DNA of 64,000 nt from Verrucomicrobiia bacterium (GTDB lineage Bacteria; Verrucomicrobiota; Verrucomicrobiia; Opitutales; Cerasicoccaceae), in assembly GCA_030432235.1 (NCBI GenBank), contig JAUIHT010000001.1:372001-436000 (forward strand). The letters run 5' to 3'. The notes under the pieces were generated by a model. That model worked only from the letters and a program-made list of their open reading frames with translations, was not told where the DNA came from and did not search any database. A program made the position numbers and the translations under genes. Each line of letters starts with the position of its first letter. Position 1 is the stretch's first letter. Shown here piece by piece: positions 24,255-31,235 of this stretch.

Positions 24255-26959
24255 AGCTGGAGGTAAACGGTGCCTGGGTGGAACATCCGGAGCACCCCGG
24301 TCAGACTCTGCTGAGCTGGCTGCGGGAGGCCGGTTTTCAAGGGCCCAAGCGCGGCTGTGAGTCCGGCGACTGCGGCTGCTGCACGAGTTGGCTGAATGGC
24401 AAACCGGTTCAGGCCTGTCTGACGCCCATCCATCGCGCCAAGGGCAAGCCCGTGCGCACCATCGAGGGGCTGGAGCCGGAGAATGCGGTCAAAACCGCTT
24501 TTAAAAACGCGCAGGGTTTCCAATGCGGCTACTGCACTGCCGGCATGGTGATGACGCTCGCGGGCATGCCGGAAGAGCTCAAAGGGGACGAGCCCCGCGC
24601 CTTCAAGGGCAACCTTTGCCGCTGCACCGGCTACGAGTCCATACGGGCCGCCTGCCAGGAACAGTGCGTGGTGGAGCCGTCCGGCGGCAAGGCCATCGGC
24701 CGCAGCGTGGAAAACGTCCACACGGATAACGTCCTGTCCGGCACGCCGGCTTACACGGCGGACTTCCCCGAGGCGGACATGCTGTTCATCAAGGTGCTGC
24801 GTTCACCGCACGCCCATGCGGAGATTCTTTCCATCGACACCACCGAGGCCTTGGCCATGCCCGGCATCGTGGCCGTGCTGACCCATCACGACGTGCCGCG
24901 TCGGCCTTACTCGACGGCTTGCCATGCGCCGCCTGCGCTCGACGCCCTCGACACTTTTATTCTGGATCGTAAGTTGCGCTTTAAAGGTCAACGGGTTGCG
25001 GTGGTCATTGCGGAGTCCAAGCGCGAGGCCGCGCGCGCCCTGGAGAAAATCCGCGTCGAGTACCGCGAGCTGCCTGCCGTCTTGACCCCGGAACAAGCCC
25101 TGGCCGAGGGCGCGCCGGTCATCCACGACGAGTCGGAGATTTCCGGTGTGGCCGATCCGGCTAAAAACATCGCCGCGCGCAAGACGGAGGAGCGGGGCGA
25201 TTTTGAAAAAGCCCTGGCGGAGTGCACCGTGACTTTCGAGGGCAGTTACGAGACCGCCCGTCAGCAACACGCGCACCTGGAGCCGCACGTGGCCACGGCG
25301 TGGGTCGACGACGACGGCGTACTGACTATTCGCTCCAGCACGCAGGTGCCCTTCCTCATGCGCGACTCCCTGTGCCGCCTGTTGGAGTTGCCCAAGGACA
25401 AGGTGTGCGTCCTCAAGCCGCAGGTCGGCGGCGGCTTTGGCAACAAGCAGGAGATGCAAATCGAGGACCTGGTTGCTCTGGCCACGCTCAAGACCGGACG
25501 CCCCGCGCACTACGAATACACGCGCGAAGAAGTTTTTACCGCTTCGACTTGCCGCCACCCGTTCACGTTGACCGTCAGCGGCGGGCTCGACGCGGAGGGT
25601 CGCCTGCACGCCCTCGGCATGCGTTACACTGCCGACACCGGGGCCTACGGCAACCATGCCTGGGACTTGCTCAACTGCTCCTCCTTCGAGGCGCTGGCAG
25701 CCTACAATTGTCCCAACAAGTTTCTCGATTCGCAGTGCGTCTATACCAACACCATGCCCTCCGGCGCCTTCCGTGGTTATGGCGCAACGCAGACCACCTT
25801 TGCGCTGGAGTGCTTCCTCGACGACCTCGCGGAAAAAGCCGACATGGACCCGGCGGAGCTGCGCAAGAAAAACGTCGTGCGGCCCGGCGATCCGATGAAT
25901 GTGGGCGAGCAAAACGCGCCGCATCACAAGGTCGGCAGTTGGGCCGTCGATAAATGCGAGGAGGCGGTGGCCGGGCGTCTGGCGGCCTTCGACCCCGCCG
26001 AAATGCCGGAAGGCGACGAGTGGAAAATGGGCATGGGCACTGCATTGGCGATGGTAGCCACCGGCATCGCGGTTATCGCCAAGGCGGGCGCGCGCTTTCG
26101 CCTTTTGCCGGATGGGCGCGTCGAACAGTCTTGTGGTAATGCCGACATCGGTACGGGTTCGGACACCACCCTGCGGCAGATTGCCGCCGATTGTTTGGGT
26201 TTGCCCTTTGAGCAAATTCTGTATCACACAGGTGATACAGCGAGGGTGCCTTACGATGTGGGCGCTTACGCCTCGGGCACGATGTTCATTACGGGCAAGG
26301 CGGTGGAAAAGGCCGCCACGCTGTTTCGTGTCGAACTGGCGCGCTACGCCAGCATCCTGCTGAAGTCGGACGTCAACGAATGTATCGTCGAGGACGGGCG
26401 CGTGAGGGACGGGGAAAACGTATGCACCTTTGCGGAAATCGCGGCCTTTGCCTCAAAAAGGGGAGAAACGGTGTCCGCCGAGGTGGAGCACGCCTCCGAT
26501 CCGGCCTCGATGAGCTTTGCCGTGCAGGGCGTGCGTTTGGCGGTGAACCTGCGCACAGGTGTAGTGAAGATACTGCAATGCATCCAGGCCCTCGATGTCG
26601 GCACGCTCATCAACCCGGCTATCTGCCGCGGCCAGGCCGTGGGCGGGGCCATGCAGAGCCTGGGGATGTGCCTGTTTGAGGACCTCGTGGTCGACGAGAC
26701 CGGAGCCATCGAGAACGCGTGGTTCCGCGACTACCGCATCGCGCAGTGCTGCGATGCGCCCGCGATGGAAACGATCTTTTTCGAAAGTCCGGACCCCTGG
26801 GGGCCGGCCGGGGCCAAGGCTATCGGCGAGCTGACCAGCAACTCCCTGCCACCCGCCTTCGCCAACGCCCTCAAGGATGCGCTCGGCTTCCGCATCCCAC
26901 GCATCCCGGCCAGCCCCACCCGCATCTGGGAAGCTTGCCGCGAAAGGGGCTGTGGATAA
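24251..26959 (+). CDS. Xanthine dehydrogenase, fused 2Fe-2S and molybdopterin-binding subunit
   Basis: This protein has about 902 residues. Residues 1-75 form a plant-type 2Fe-2S ferredoxin domain with Cys36, 41, 44 and 56 (GCESGDCGCC). Residues of about 80-150 form the second 2Fe-2S domain (FQCGYCTAGM and LCRCTGY). The rest is the molybdenum-cofactor part, with GGGFGNKQEMQIED, GAFRGYGATQTTFALE and the catalytic-glutamate motif GPAGAKAIGE near the end. This order resembles aldehyde oxidoreductases of the Mop type, but a separate FAD subunit is encoded upstream. I prefer the GTG start at 24251, coupled to the preceding stop (GTGA), over an ATG at 24218 inside that gene. Purine context supports xanthine as substrate. 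Confidence 0.92.
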   Translation: MKLEVNGAWVEHPEHPGQTLLSWLREAGFQGPKRGCESGDCGCCTSWLNGKPVQACLTPIHRAKGKPVRTIEGLEPENAVKTAFKNAQGFQCGYCTAGMVMTLAGMPEELKGDEPRAFKGNLCRCTGYESIRAACQEQCVVEPSGGKAIGRSVENVHTDNVLSGTPAYTADFPEADMLFIKVLRSPHAHAEILSIDTTEALAMPGIVAVLTHHDVPRRPYSTACHAPPALDALDTFILDRKLRFKGQRVAVVIAESKREAARALEKIRVEYRELPAVLTPEQALAEGAPVIHDESEISGVADPAKNIAARKTEERGDFEKALAECTVTFEGSYETARQQHAHLEPHVATAWVDDDGVLTIRSSTQVPFLMRDSLCRLLELPKDKVCVLKPQVGGGFGNKQEMQIEDLVALATLKTGRPAHYEYTREEVFTASTCRHPFTLTVSGGLDAEGRLHALGMRYTADTGAYGNHAWDLLNCSSFEALAAYNCPNKFLDSQCVYTNTMPSGAFRGYGATQTTFALECFLDDLAEKADMDPAELRKKNVVRPGDPMNVGEQNAPHHKVGSWAVDKCEEAVAGRLAAFDPAEMPEGDEWKMGMGTALAMVATGIAVIAKAGARFRLLPDGRVEQSCGNADIGTGSDTTLRQIAADCLGLPFEQILYHTGDTARVPYDVGAYASGTMFITGKAVEKAATLFRVELARYASILLKSDVNECIVEDGRVRDGENVCTFAEIAAFASKRGETVSAEVEHASDPASMSFAVQGVRLAVNLRTGVVKILQCIQALDVGTLINPAICRGQAVGGAMQSLGMCLFEDLVVDETGAIENAWFRDYRIAQCCDAPAMETIFFESPDPWGPAGAKAIGELTSNSLPPAFANALKDALGFRIPRIPASPTRIWEACRERGCG

Positions 26960-26986
26960 CGTATCCAGCCAGGGATGCGAGACACC

Positions 26987-27002
26987 CTTTTGTGAACAAA
27001 AG
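26987..27002. repeat. Inverted repeat between the xanthine dehydrogenase and amidase genes
   Basis: CTTTTGT-GA-ACAAAAG is a 7-bp perfect stem with a 2-base loop, with further weak pairing outside (GAGA / TCTC). It lies in the 104-bp gap within the operon and could reduce read-through or protect mRNA. Confidence 0.35.
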
Positions 27003-27063
27003 AGTTTCTCGCGCTCTTCCCAAAAAACTTTAATCTTGGCCAAAAGGAAAAGTTACTAATCGC

Positions 27064-27990
27064 ATGCATCATCACCTCGACCACTCCGTATCCCATACCC
27101 GCTGGAACAATTCTCTGCCGCCGCGCCTGACCATCGCCCCCGGCGACACGGTCACGATGAGGATGCGCGATTCCAGTGACGCTCAGGTCCACCCCGGGAT
27201 GGATGTTGCGGGTTACGCACAAATCGACCGTGAGCGTATTCATGCGTTGACCGGCCCGGTGGCTGTCGAAGGGGCGGAGCCGGGCGATGTGCTCAGTGTG
27301 GAGATTCTGGATATCGAGCATGAGGGTTGGGCCTGGACCAGTCTTGTGCCGGGTCTGGGTCTGCTTGAAAATCACTTCCCCGAACTTTTCCTCAAAATCT
27401 GGAAACTGGACGGCGATCAGACCACCTCCATCGCGGGCACGACGCTGGACCTGGCGCCTTTCTGCGGGGTGATGGGAGTGGCTCCCATTCATGACGGCGA
27501 GCACCGTACGCGACCGCCCTGCGTTTTCGGTGGCAACATGGACGTGCGGCATCTGGTCAAGGGCGCAACCCTCTACCTGCCGGTGCAGGTGTCCGGTGCT
27601 CTCTTTTCCGCCGGCGACGCCCACGCGGCGCAAGGCGACGGCGAGGTCTGCATCAACGGCATGGAGGCTCCGATGACCGCGACGTTCAAGTTCGGCCTGC
27701 AGAAGGGCGTATCCCTGAGCGCGCCCGAGGCTACTGTGCCGGGCAAGCTGGTGTCCGACCGCTACATGGCCAAGCCCTGGAAGGTCTTCATCGAGTCGGG
27801 GGCGGATTTCAAACCGCTCTGCCAAAAGGTCGTGCTACGCGCCATCGACTACATCGTGGGCCGCATCGGGTGCAGTGAGCAGGAGGCCTACATCCTGTGC
27901 AGTGTGGTGCTGGACCTGAAGGTCAGCCAACTGGTCAACGTGCCCACCATGACGATCTCCGGCTACCTGCCCGAAGCCATTTTTGATTGA
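27064..27990 (+). CDS. Acetamidase/formamidase family protein (FmdA/AmdA-like)
   Basis: This 308-residue protein has the beta-rich FmdA_AmdA fold: an N-terminal TIAPGDTVTMRMRDSSDAQ, then TGPVAVEGAEPGDVLSVEILDIE, FGGNMDVRHLVKGATLYLPV with probable metal ligands, and GDAHAAQGDGEVCINGMEAPM, the family signature. These enzymes release ammonia from formamide or short amides. Here the gene is third in the xanthine dehydrogenase operon and 3 bp before mocA, so its amide is probably an end product of purine breakdown. Oxamate or formamide are candidates by inference only. Confidence 0.85.
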   Translation: MHHHLDHSVSHTRWNNSLPPRLTIAPGDTVTMRMRDSSDAQVHPGMDVAGYAQIDRERIHALTGPVAVEGAEPGDVLSVEILDIEHEGWAWTSLVPGLGLLENHFPELFLKIWKLDGDQTTSIAGTTLDLAPFCGVMGVAPIHDGEHRTRPPCVFGGNMDVRHLVKGATLYLPVQVSGALFSAGDAHAAQGDGEVCINGMEAPMTATFKFGLQKGVSLSAPEATVPGKLVSDRYMAKPWKVFIESGADFKPLCQKVVLRAIDYIVGRIGCSEQEAYILCSVVLDLKVSQLVNVPTMTISGYLPEAIFD

Positions 27991-27993
27991 GCC

Positions 27994-28584
27994 ATGGAAG
28001 GCGGCCTGAATGGCATCGGGGTGGTGGTGCTGGCGGCGGGGGCATCGCGGCGCTTCGGTCCGGAGCCCAAGCAGCTTGCACTCGTCAACGGCGTACCGTT
28101 GCTGCGGAGTCTGGTGGAGGAAGTGTTGAAAGCGCGGTCGACCCAAACGCTGGTCGTGCTGGGCTGCGATTATTCAAGGATATCTCAAGTCGTGCCGCCT
28201 CCAGCTCATCCCGTGTTTTGTCCATCGTGGGAAATGGGTCTTAGCGAAAGCGTGAAGACCGGAGCAGAGCACGCGGCGTCTGCTGATTGGGATGCCGCCA
28301 TTTTTCTTCCCGGTGATTATCTGAACTTCGATCACCGCGCGTTGCTGGCACTGGCGGAAAGTTTTCACCCGGCTCAATTGGACGCCATCCATGCTGCGAC
28401 TTTTTCCGGGCAACGCAAGCCACCGGTGCTGGTGCCGCGCGGTTTGCTGGGGCATACTCAGGCCTTGCGCGGAGATGCTGGCTGGAAGTTGCTGTTCGGC
28501 TCGCTTCCAGTGATGGACGTTCCTTGCGACGCCTGGGGCGAGCCTGTGGATGTGGATACGCCGGAGGATTTGCCCCGCCGGTGA
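27994..28584 (+). CDS. Molybdenum cofactor nucleotidyltransferase (MocA/MobA-like)
   Basis: This nucleotidyltransferase of 196 residues begins with VVVLAAGASRRFGPEPKQL, the NTP-binding motif of MobA/MocA enzymes, and has IFLPGDYLNFDH for the metal-binding aspartate. Members that sit with xanthine dehydrogenase genes attach CMP to molybdopterin. It is the last gene of the rightward xdh operon. Its final 127 bp overlap, on the opposite strand, the 3' end of the xdhC-like gene, an unusually long convergent overlap. Confidence 0.87.
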   Translation: MEGGLNGIGVVVLAAGASRRFGPEPKQLALVNGVPLLRSLVEEVLKARSTQTLVVLGCDYSRISQVVPPPAHPVFCPSWEMGLSESVKTGAEHAASADWDAAIFLPGDYLNFDHRALLALAESFHPAQLDAIHAATFSGQRKPPVLVPRGLLGHTQALRGDAGWKLLFGSLPVMDVPCDAWGEPVDVDTPEDLPRR

Positions 28585-29537
28585 ATCGCCCCCGCTCCGT
28601 CGCGCAGGCTCTCGGCGTCGGCCCCGAAGAGGCAGGCGTGAATTTCCGCCAGGATGGCCAGCGCGACGCTTTGCGGGGAATCCCCGCCGAGGTCGAGGCC
28701 GGCGGGCGCGTGGAGTTTGTCGAAGGATTCCGTTAACTCGGGGAAGTGCTCCGCCAGATCGGTGGCGAGCATGGCGGCGCGTTGCCGGGAGCTGACGATG
28801 CCGACGTACGCGCTGCAGGAGCGTAGGCACTGCGCGGTCAGGCGTAAATCCACTCCGTAGCGGCGCGTCATAATGACGGCGGCGGCAAAGCTTTGCGAAG
28901 CTAGGGCGGCCTCGACCACGTCGGCGTTCAGTCCCGGTCCTTCGCTCTCGGTGAAGAGCGTGACGCGCCAGTTCAGGGCGCGGGCCTGCTCGACAAGCTG
29001 CGATGCTTCGCCCGCCTCGGCGAAGACAGCCAGCCCCGGCGGTGGCGGAATGCGCTCGCGCGTGCCTGTGCCGGAGAGGTATTCGAAGCGGGTTTGGCTT
29101 GGTGGGGTAGGGCGTTCGGTGACATGCCAGGAGCGGCTGATGTGTAGTCTCGTGTCGTCGGTTTTAAAGTGAGTTTCGATTTCGAGCGTACCGTGGCCGT
29201 CATGGCAAAAGCGGTCGATTTGCTCAAACAGAGCCAGGTGGGAGTCGGTGGTCAGGCGTTCGACCAAAACATGGAGCGTGCCCTGGCAGCCGATGTTGCC
29301 GGTGTCGGGCAGTGTCAGGCATGCGGCGTCCCGGTTGCCGAACTGGTCGCGCAATTGGGATTCGGCACAGTAGCCCGCCACGCATCCGGCTACGGTGCGT
29401 TCGCGTGTCATCAAGGCGCGCGCACCGGGGCGGCGAAATGAGGAGCCCTCGACTGCCAGCAGGGTGACCAGCCAGAGCTCCTGGCCGGCGACGAGCGCGG
29501 CCAGGGCCTGTTTGTGAATATTGTCCCAGGGCGTCAT
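28458..29537 (-). CDS. xdhC: XdhC/CoxI-family molybdenum cofactor chaperone
   Basis: XdhC binds mature molybdenum cofactor, promotes its sulfuration and loads it into xanthine dehydrogenase. The 359-residue protein has the N-terminal XdhC/CoxI domain (VTLLAVEGSSFRRPGARALMT, then GCVAGYCAES) and a C-terminal Rossmann domain ending in AYVGIVSSRQRAAML. The last 40 or so residues (after CLFGADAESL) are low in complexity and encoded entirely opposite the end of the MocA-like gene, so the tail is probably a stop-codon read-through extension rather than a domain. It shares a leftward operon with the HpxX/HpxY-like genes, ATGA-coupled to HpxY. Confidence 0.9.
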   Translation of the reverse strand: MTPWDNIHKQALAALVAGQELWLVTLLAVEGSSFRRPGARALMTRERTVAGCVAGYCAESQLRDQFGNRDAACLTLPDTGNIGCQGTLHVLVERLTTDSHLALFEQIDRFCHDGHGTLEIETHFKTDDTRLHISRSWHVTERPTPPSQTRFEYLSGTGTRERIPPPPGLAVFAEAGEASQLVEQARALNWRVTLFTESEGPGLNADVVEAALASQSFAAAVIMTRRYGVDLRLTAQCLRSCSAYVGIVSSRQRAAMLATDLAEHFPELTESFDKLHAPAGLDLGGDSPQSVALAILAEIHACLFGADAESLRDGAGAIHRRGKSSGVSTSTGSPQASQGTSITGSEPNSNFQPASPRKA

Positions 29538-30937
29538 GACAGTGCGGGAATCGTCGGGCGGAATTCAGCCGCGTGGCTTTCCAGGAAGCGGGCGACGCGG
29601 AATAGCAAGGGCTCGGTGAAGGGCGCGCCGATGAGCTGGACGCCGACCGGCATGCCGTGGCCGGTGCGGCAGGGTACGGTAATGACGGGCAGGCTGAGGA
29701 AGGACACCGGCTGGGTAAAAATGCCGAGGTTGGCGCGGGCGTTCATCTTGACGCCGCCCACCACCATATCCGGCTCGCCGATGGGAGGCGCGGTTACGGG
29801 CGTGGCCGGAGCCAGCAGGACGTCGAATTGGCCGAACAGTTTCCGCGCCTCGGCCTGGAGTTTTTTGCGCAGAAGCTGGGCCTGCAAATACCAGCCGGCG
29901 GGCAGACAGGTACCCGCGATCAGGCGTCGGCGCACCGCGAAATCGTAGTCCGCAGCGCGGCGGCGTAGTTTGTCGAGGTGCAACCGTCCGCCTTCGCAGG
30001 CCGAAGTCAGGAAAGCGGCAGAGCGCGCAGCGGCGGGCTCGGGGAAGTCCGCTTCCCGCGTAACACCCAACGCGTCCGCGACGGCGTTTATAGCCGCCGT
30101 CGCCGTCTCGTCGAGGGGGGACGTAAAGTAACCGCCGAGCCGGGCGATGCGCAGCCCGCTGATGTCGCTTGCGGCGGAGAACTCGATGGGCTCGGGAGGA
30201 CGGGGCGAGAGCACCGGGTCGCGTGAGTCGGGCCCGAGCAGGGCGTTGTAGGCCAGGGCGAGGTCGGCAGTGCTGCGGGCGAAGGGCCCGATGCAGTCGA
30301 GGGTTTCGGCGAAGGGAAAAGCGCCTGCCCGGGAAACGCGGCCATAGGTGGGACGCAGTCCGTAAACGCCGCAGAGGGACGACGGGACGCGGATGCTGCC
30401 GTTGGTGTCGCTGCCGATGGATAAGGGCAGTAGCCCGGCAGCGACGCAGGCGGCGGAGCCCCCGGAGGAGCCCCCGGTGATGCGTGTGGTATCGTGGGGG
30501 TTGTGACAGGGCCCGTAGTGCGCGTTTTCCGTGCTGAAACCGTAGGCGTATTCGTCCATCTGCTGGGTACAGCACAGCACGCCGCCGGCGGCTTCGAGCT
30601 TTTGGACGGCGCTGGCATCCTCCTCGGCGGGCGGGTTATCCGCCTCGATGATGGAGCCCGCCAAGGTCGTGATGCCTTGGACGTCGAAGAGGTTTTTGAC
30701 GCCGAAAGGCACCCCGGCCAGTGGCCCCGGATCCTCGCCCCGGGCGATTTGCTCGCGCACGGCCCGGGCTTTGCCCAAAGCGTGGTCGGCCAGGATGGCG
30801 TTGACGAGATTGAGTTGGCGGCCACCGCTCTCCAGCCCACTCAGGGCGGCCTCGGCCACCGCCACCGGATCGAGTTGTCCGGCGCGCACGGCCCGCGCGA
30901 TGCCGGCGGCGTCCTGGGGGAGTTCAGGCATCGGCAC
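29534..30937 (-). CDS. AtzE/HpxY-family amidase
   Basis: This amidase-signature hydrolase of 467 residues has a complete Ser-Ser-Lys triad: GVPFGVKNLFDVQG (Lys), TGGSSGGSAA (cis-Ser) and GSDTNGSIRVPSSL (nucleophile Ser). It overlaps the small HpxX/AtzG-like gene by 14 bp, as AtzE-AtzG and HpxY-HpxX pairs do; the small subunit stabilises the large one, as GatC does GatA. AtzE hydrolyses 1-carboxybiuret, and HpxXY of Klebsiella belongs to purine catabolism. Because a PucG-like enzyme here should make oxalurate, hydrolysis of oxalurate is my inferred role. An alternative is another N-carbamoyl or carboxy-amide. Confidence 0.88.
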   Translation of the reverse strand: MPMPELPQDAAGIARAVRAGQLDPVAVAEAALSGLESGGRQLNLVNAILADHALGKARAVREQIARGEDPGPLAGVPFGVKNLFDVQGITTLAGSIIEADNPPAEEDASAVQKLEAAGGVLCCTQQMDEYAYGFSTENAHYGPCHNPHDTTRITGGSSGGSAACVAAGLLPLSIGSDTNGSIRVPSSLCGVYGLRPTYGRVSRAGAFPFAETLDCIGPFARSTADLALAYNALLGPDSRDPVLSPRPPEPIEFSAASDISGLRIARLGGYFTSPLDETATAAINAVADALGVTREADFPEPAAARSAAFLTSACEGGRLHLDKLRRRAADYDFAVRRRLIAGTCLPAGWYLQAQLLRKKLQAEARKLFGQFDVLLAPATPVTAPPIGEPDMVVGGVKMNARANLGIFTQPVSFLSLPVITVPCRTGHGMPVGVQLIGAPFTEPLLFRVARFLESHAAEFRPTIPALS

Positions 30938-31124
30938 GATAGAGGAGCGCCATCTCCTCGTGGGGCTTGAAGGTGAAATGCTCGAAGTTGGCGTAGTGCG
31001 TGCGGAGCAGGTTCAGGTTTTTTACCACCTCGGCAAAGTCCTCTTCAGGCAAGGCCAGGCCGTGCGCCTGGAGGGCGGCGCGGGCCAGTCCCTCGGCATC
31101 GAATGGGGGCGAATCATCACTCAT
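30924..31124 (-). CDS. AtzG/HpxX-like small subunit (DUF4089 type)
   Basis: This helical protein of 66 residues has the pattern PFDAEGLARAALQAHGLALP, then EDFAEVVKNLNLLRTHYANF, ending HEEMALLYRAD. This is the length and layout of AtzG/HpxX proteins, the GatC-like partners of AtzE/HpxY amidases. Its stop lies inside the start of the amidase gene, so the two are translated together. It is first in the leftward operon and carries sigma-54-like elements 36-50 bp upstream. Confidence 0.85.
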   Translation of the reverse strand: MSDDSPPFDAEGLARAALQAHGLALPEEDFAEVVKNLNLLRTHYANFEHFTFKPHEEMALLYRADA

Positions 31125-31159
31125 GGTAGTTTGCGGGCGGGGTTGTTGCTGGCCCTTGA

Positions 31160-31187
31160 TGCTAGTCTCATGCCAAGAAGGTGCCAG
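31160..31187 (-). promoter_or_regulatory. Two overlapping candidate sigma-54 promoters of the hpxX-hpxY-xdhC operon
   Basis: On the minus strand, TTGGCATGAGACTAGCA (31160-31176) and CTGGCACCTTCTTGGCA (31171-31187) both have GG-N10-GC. The -12 GC of the second is part of the -24 of the first. Either would give a leader of about 25-36 bases to the ATG at 31124. The plus-strand azgA site lies only 17 bp away. Confidence 0.55.
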
Positions 31188-31203
31188 AAGTTTTCACTCG
31201 GAG

Positions 31204-31220
31204 CTGGCACTTGAATCGCT
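31204..31220 (+). promoter_or_regulatory. Candidate sigma-54 promoter of the purine permease gene
   Basis: CTGGCACTTGAATCGCT matches YTGGCAC exactly, keeps GG-N10-GC, and has TCGCT at -12 (4 of 5). The predicted start is near 31231, 5 bases before the ATG at 31236. Confidence 0.6.
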
Positions 31221-31235
31221 TATCCCCCTCTCCCG

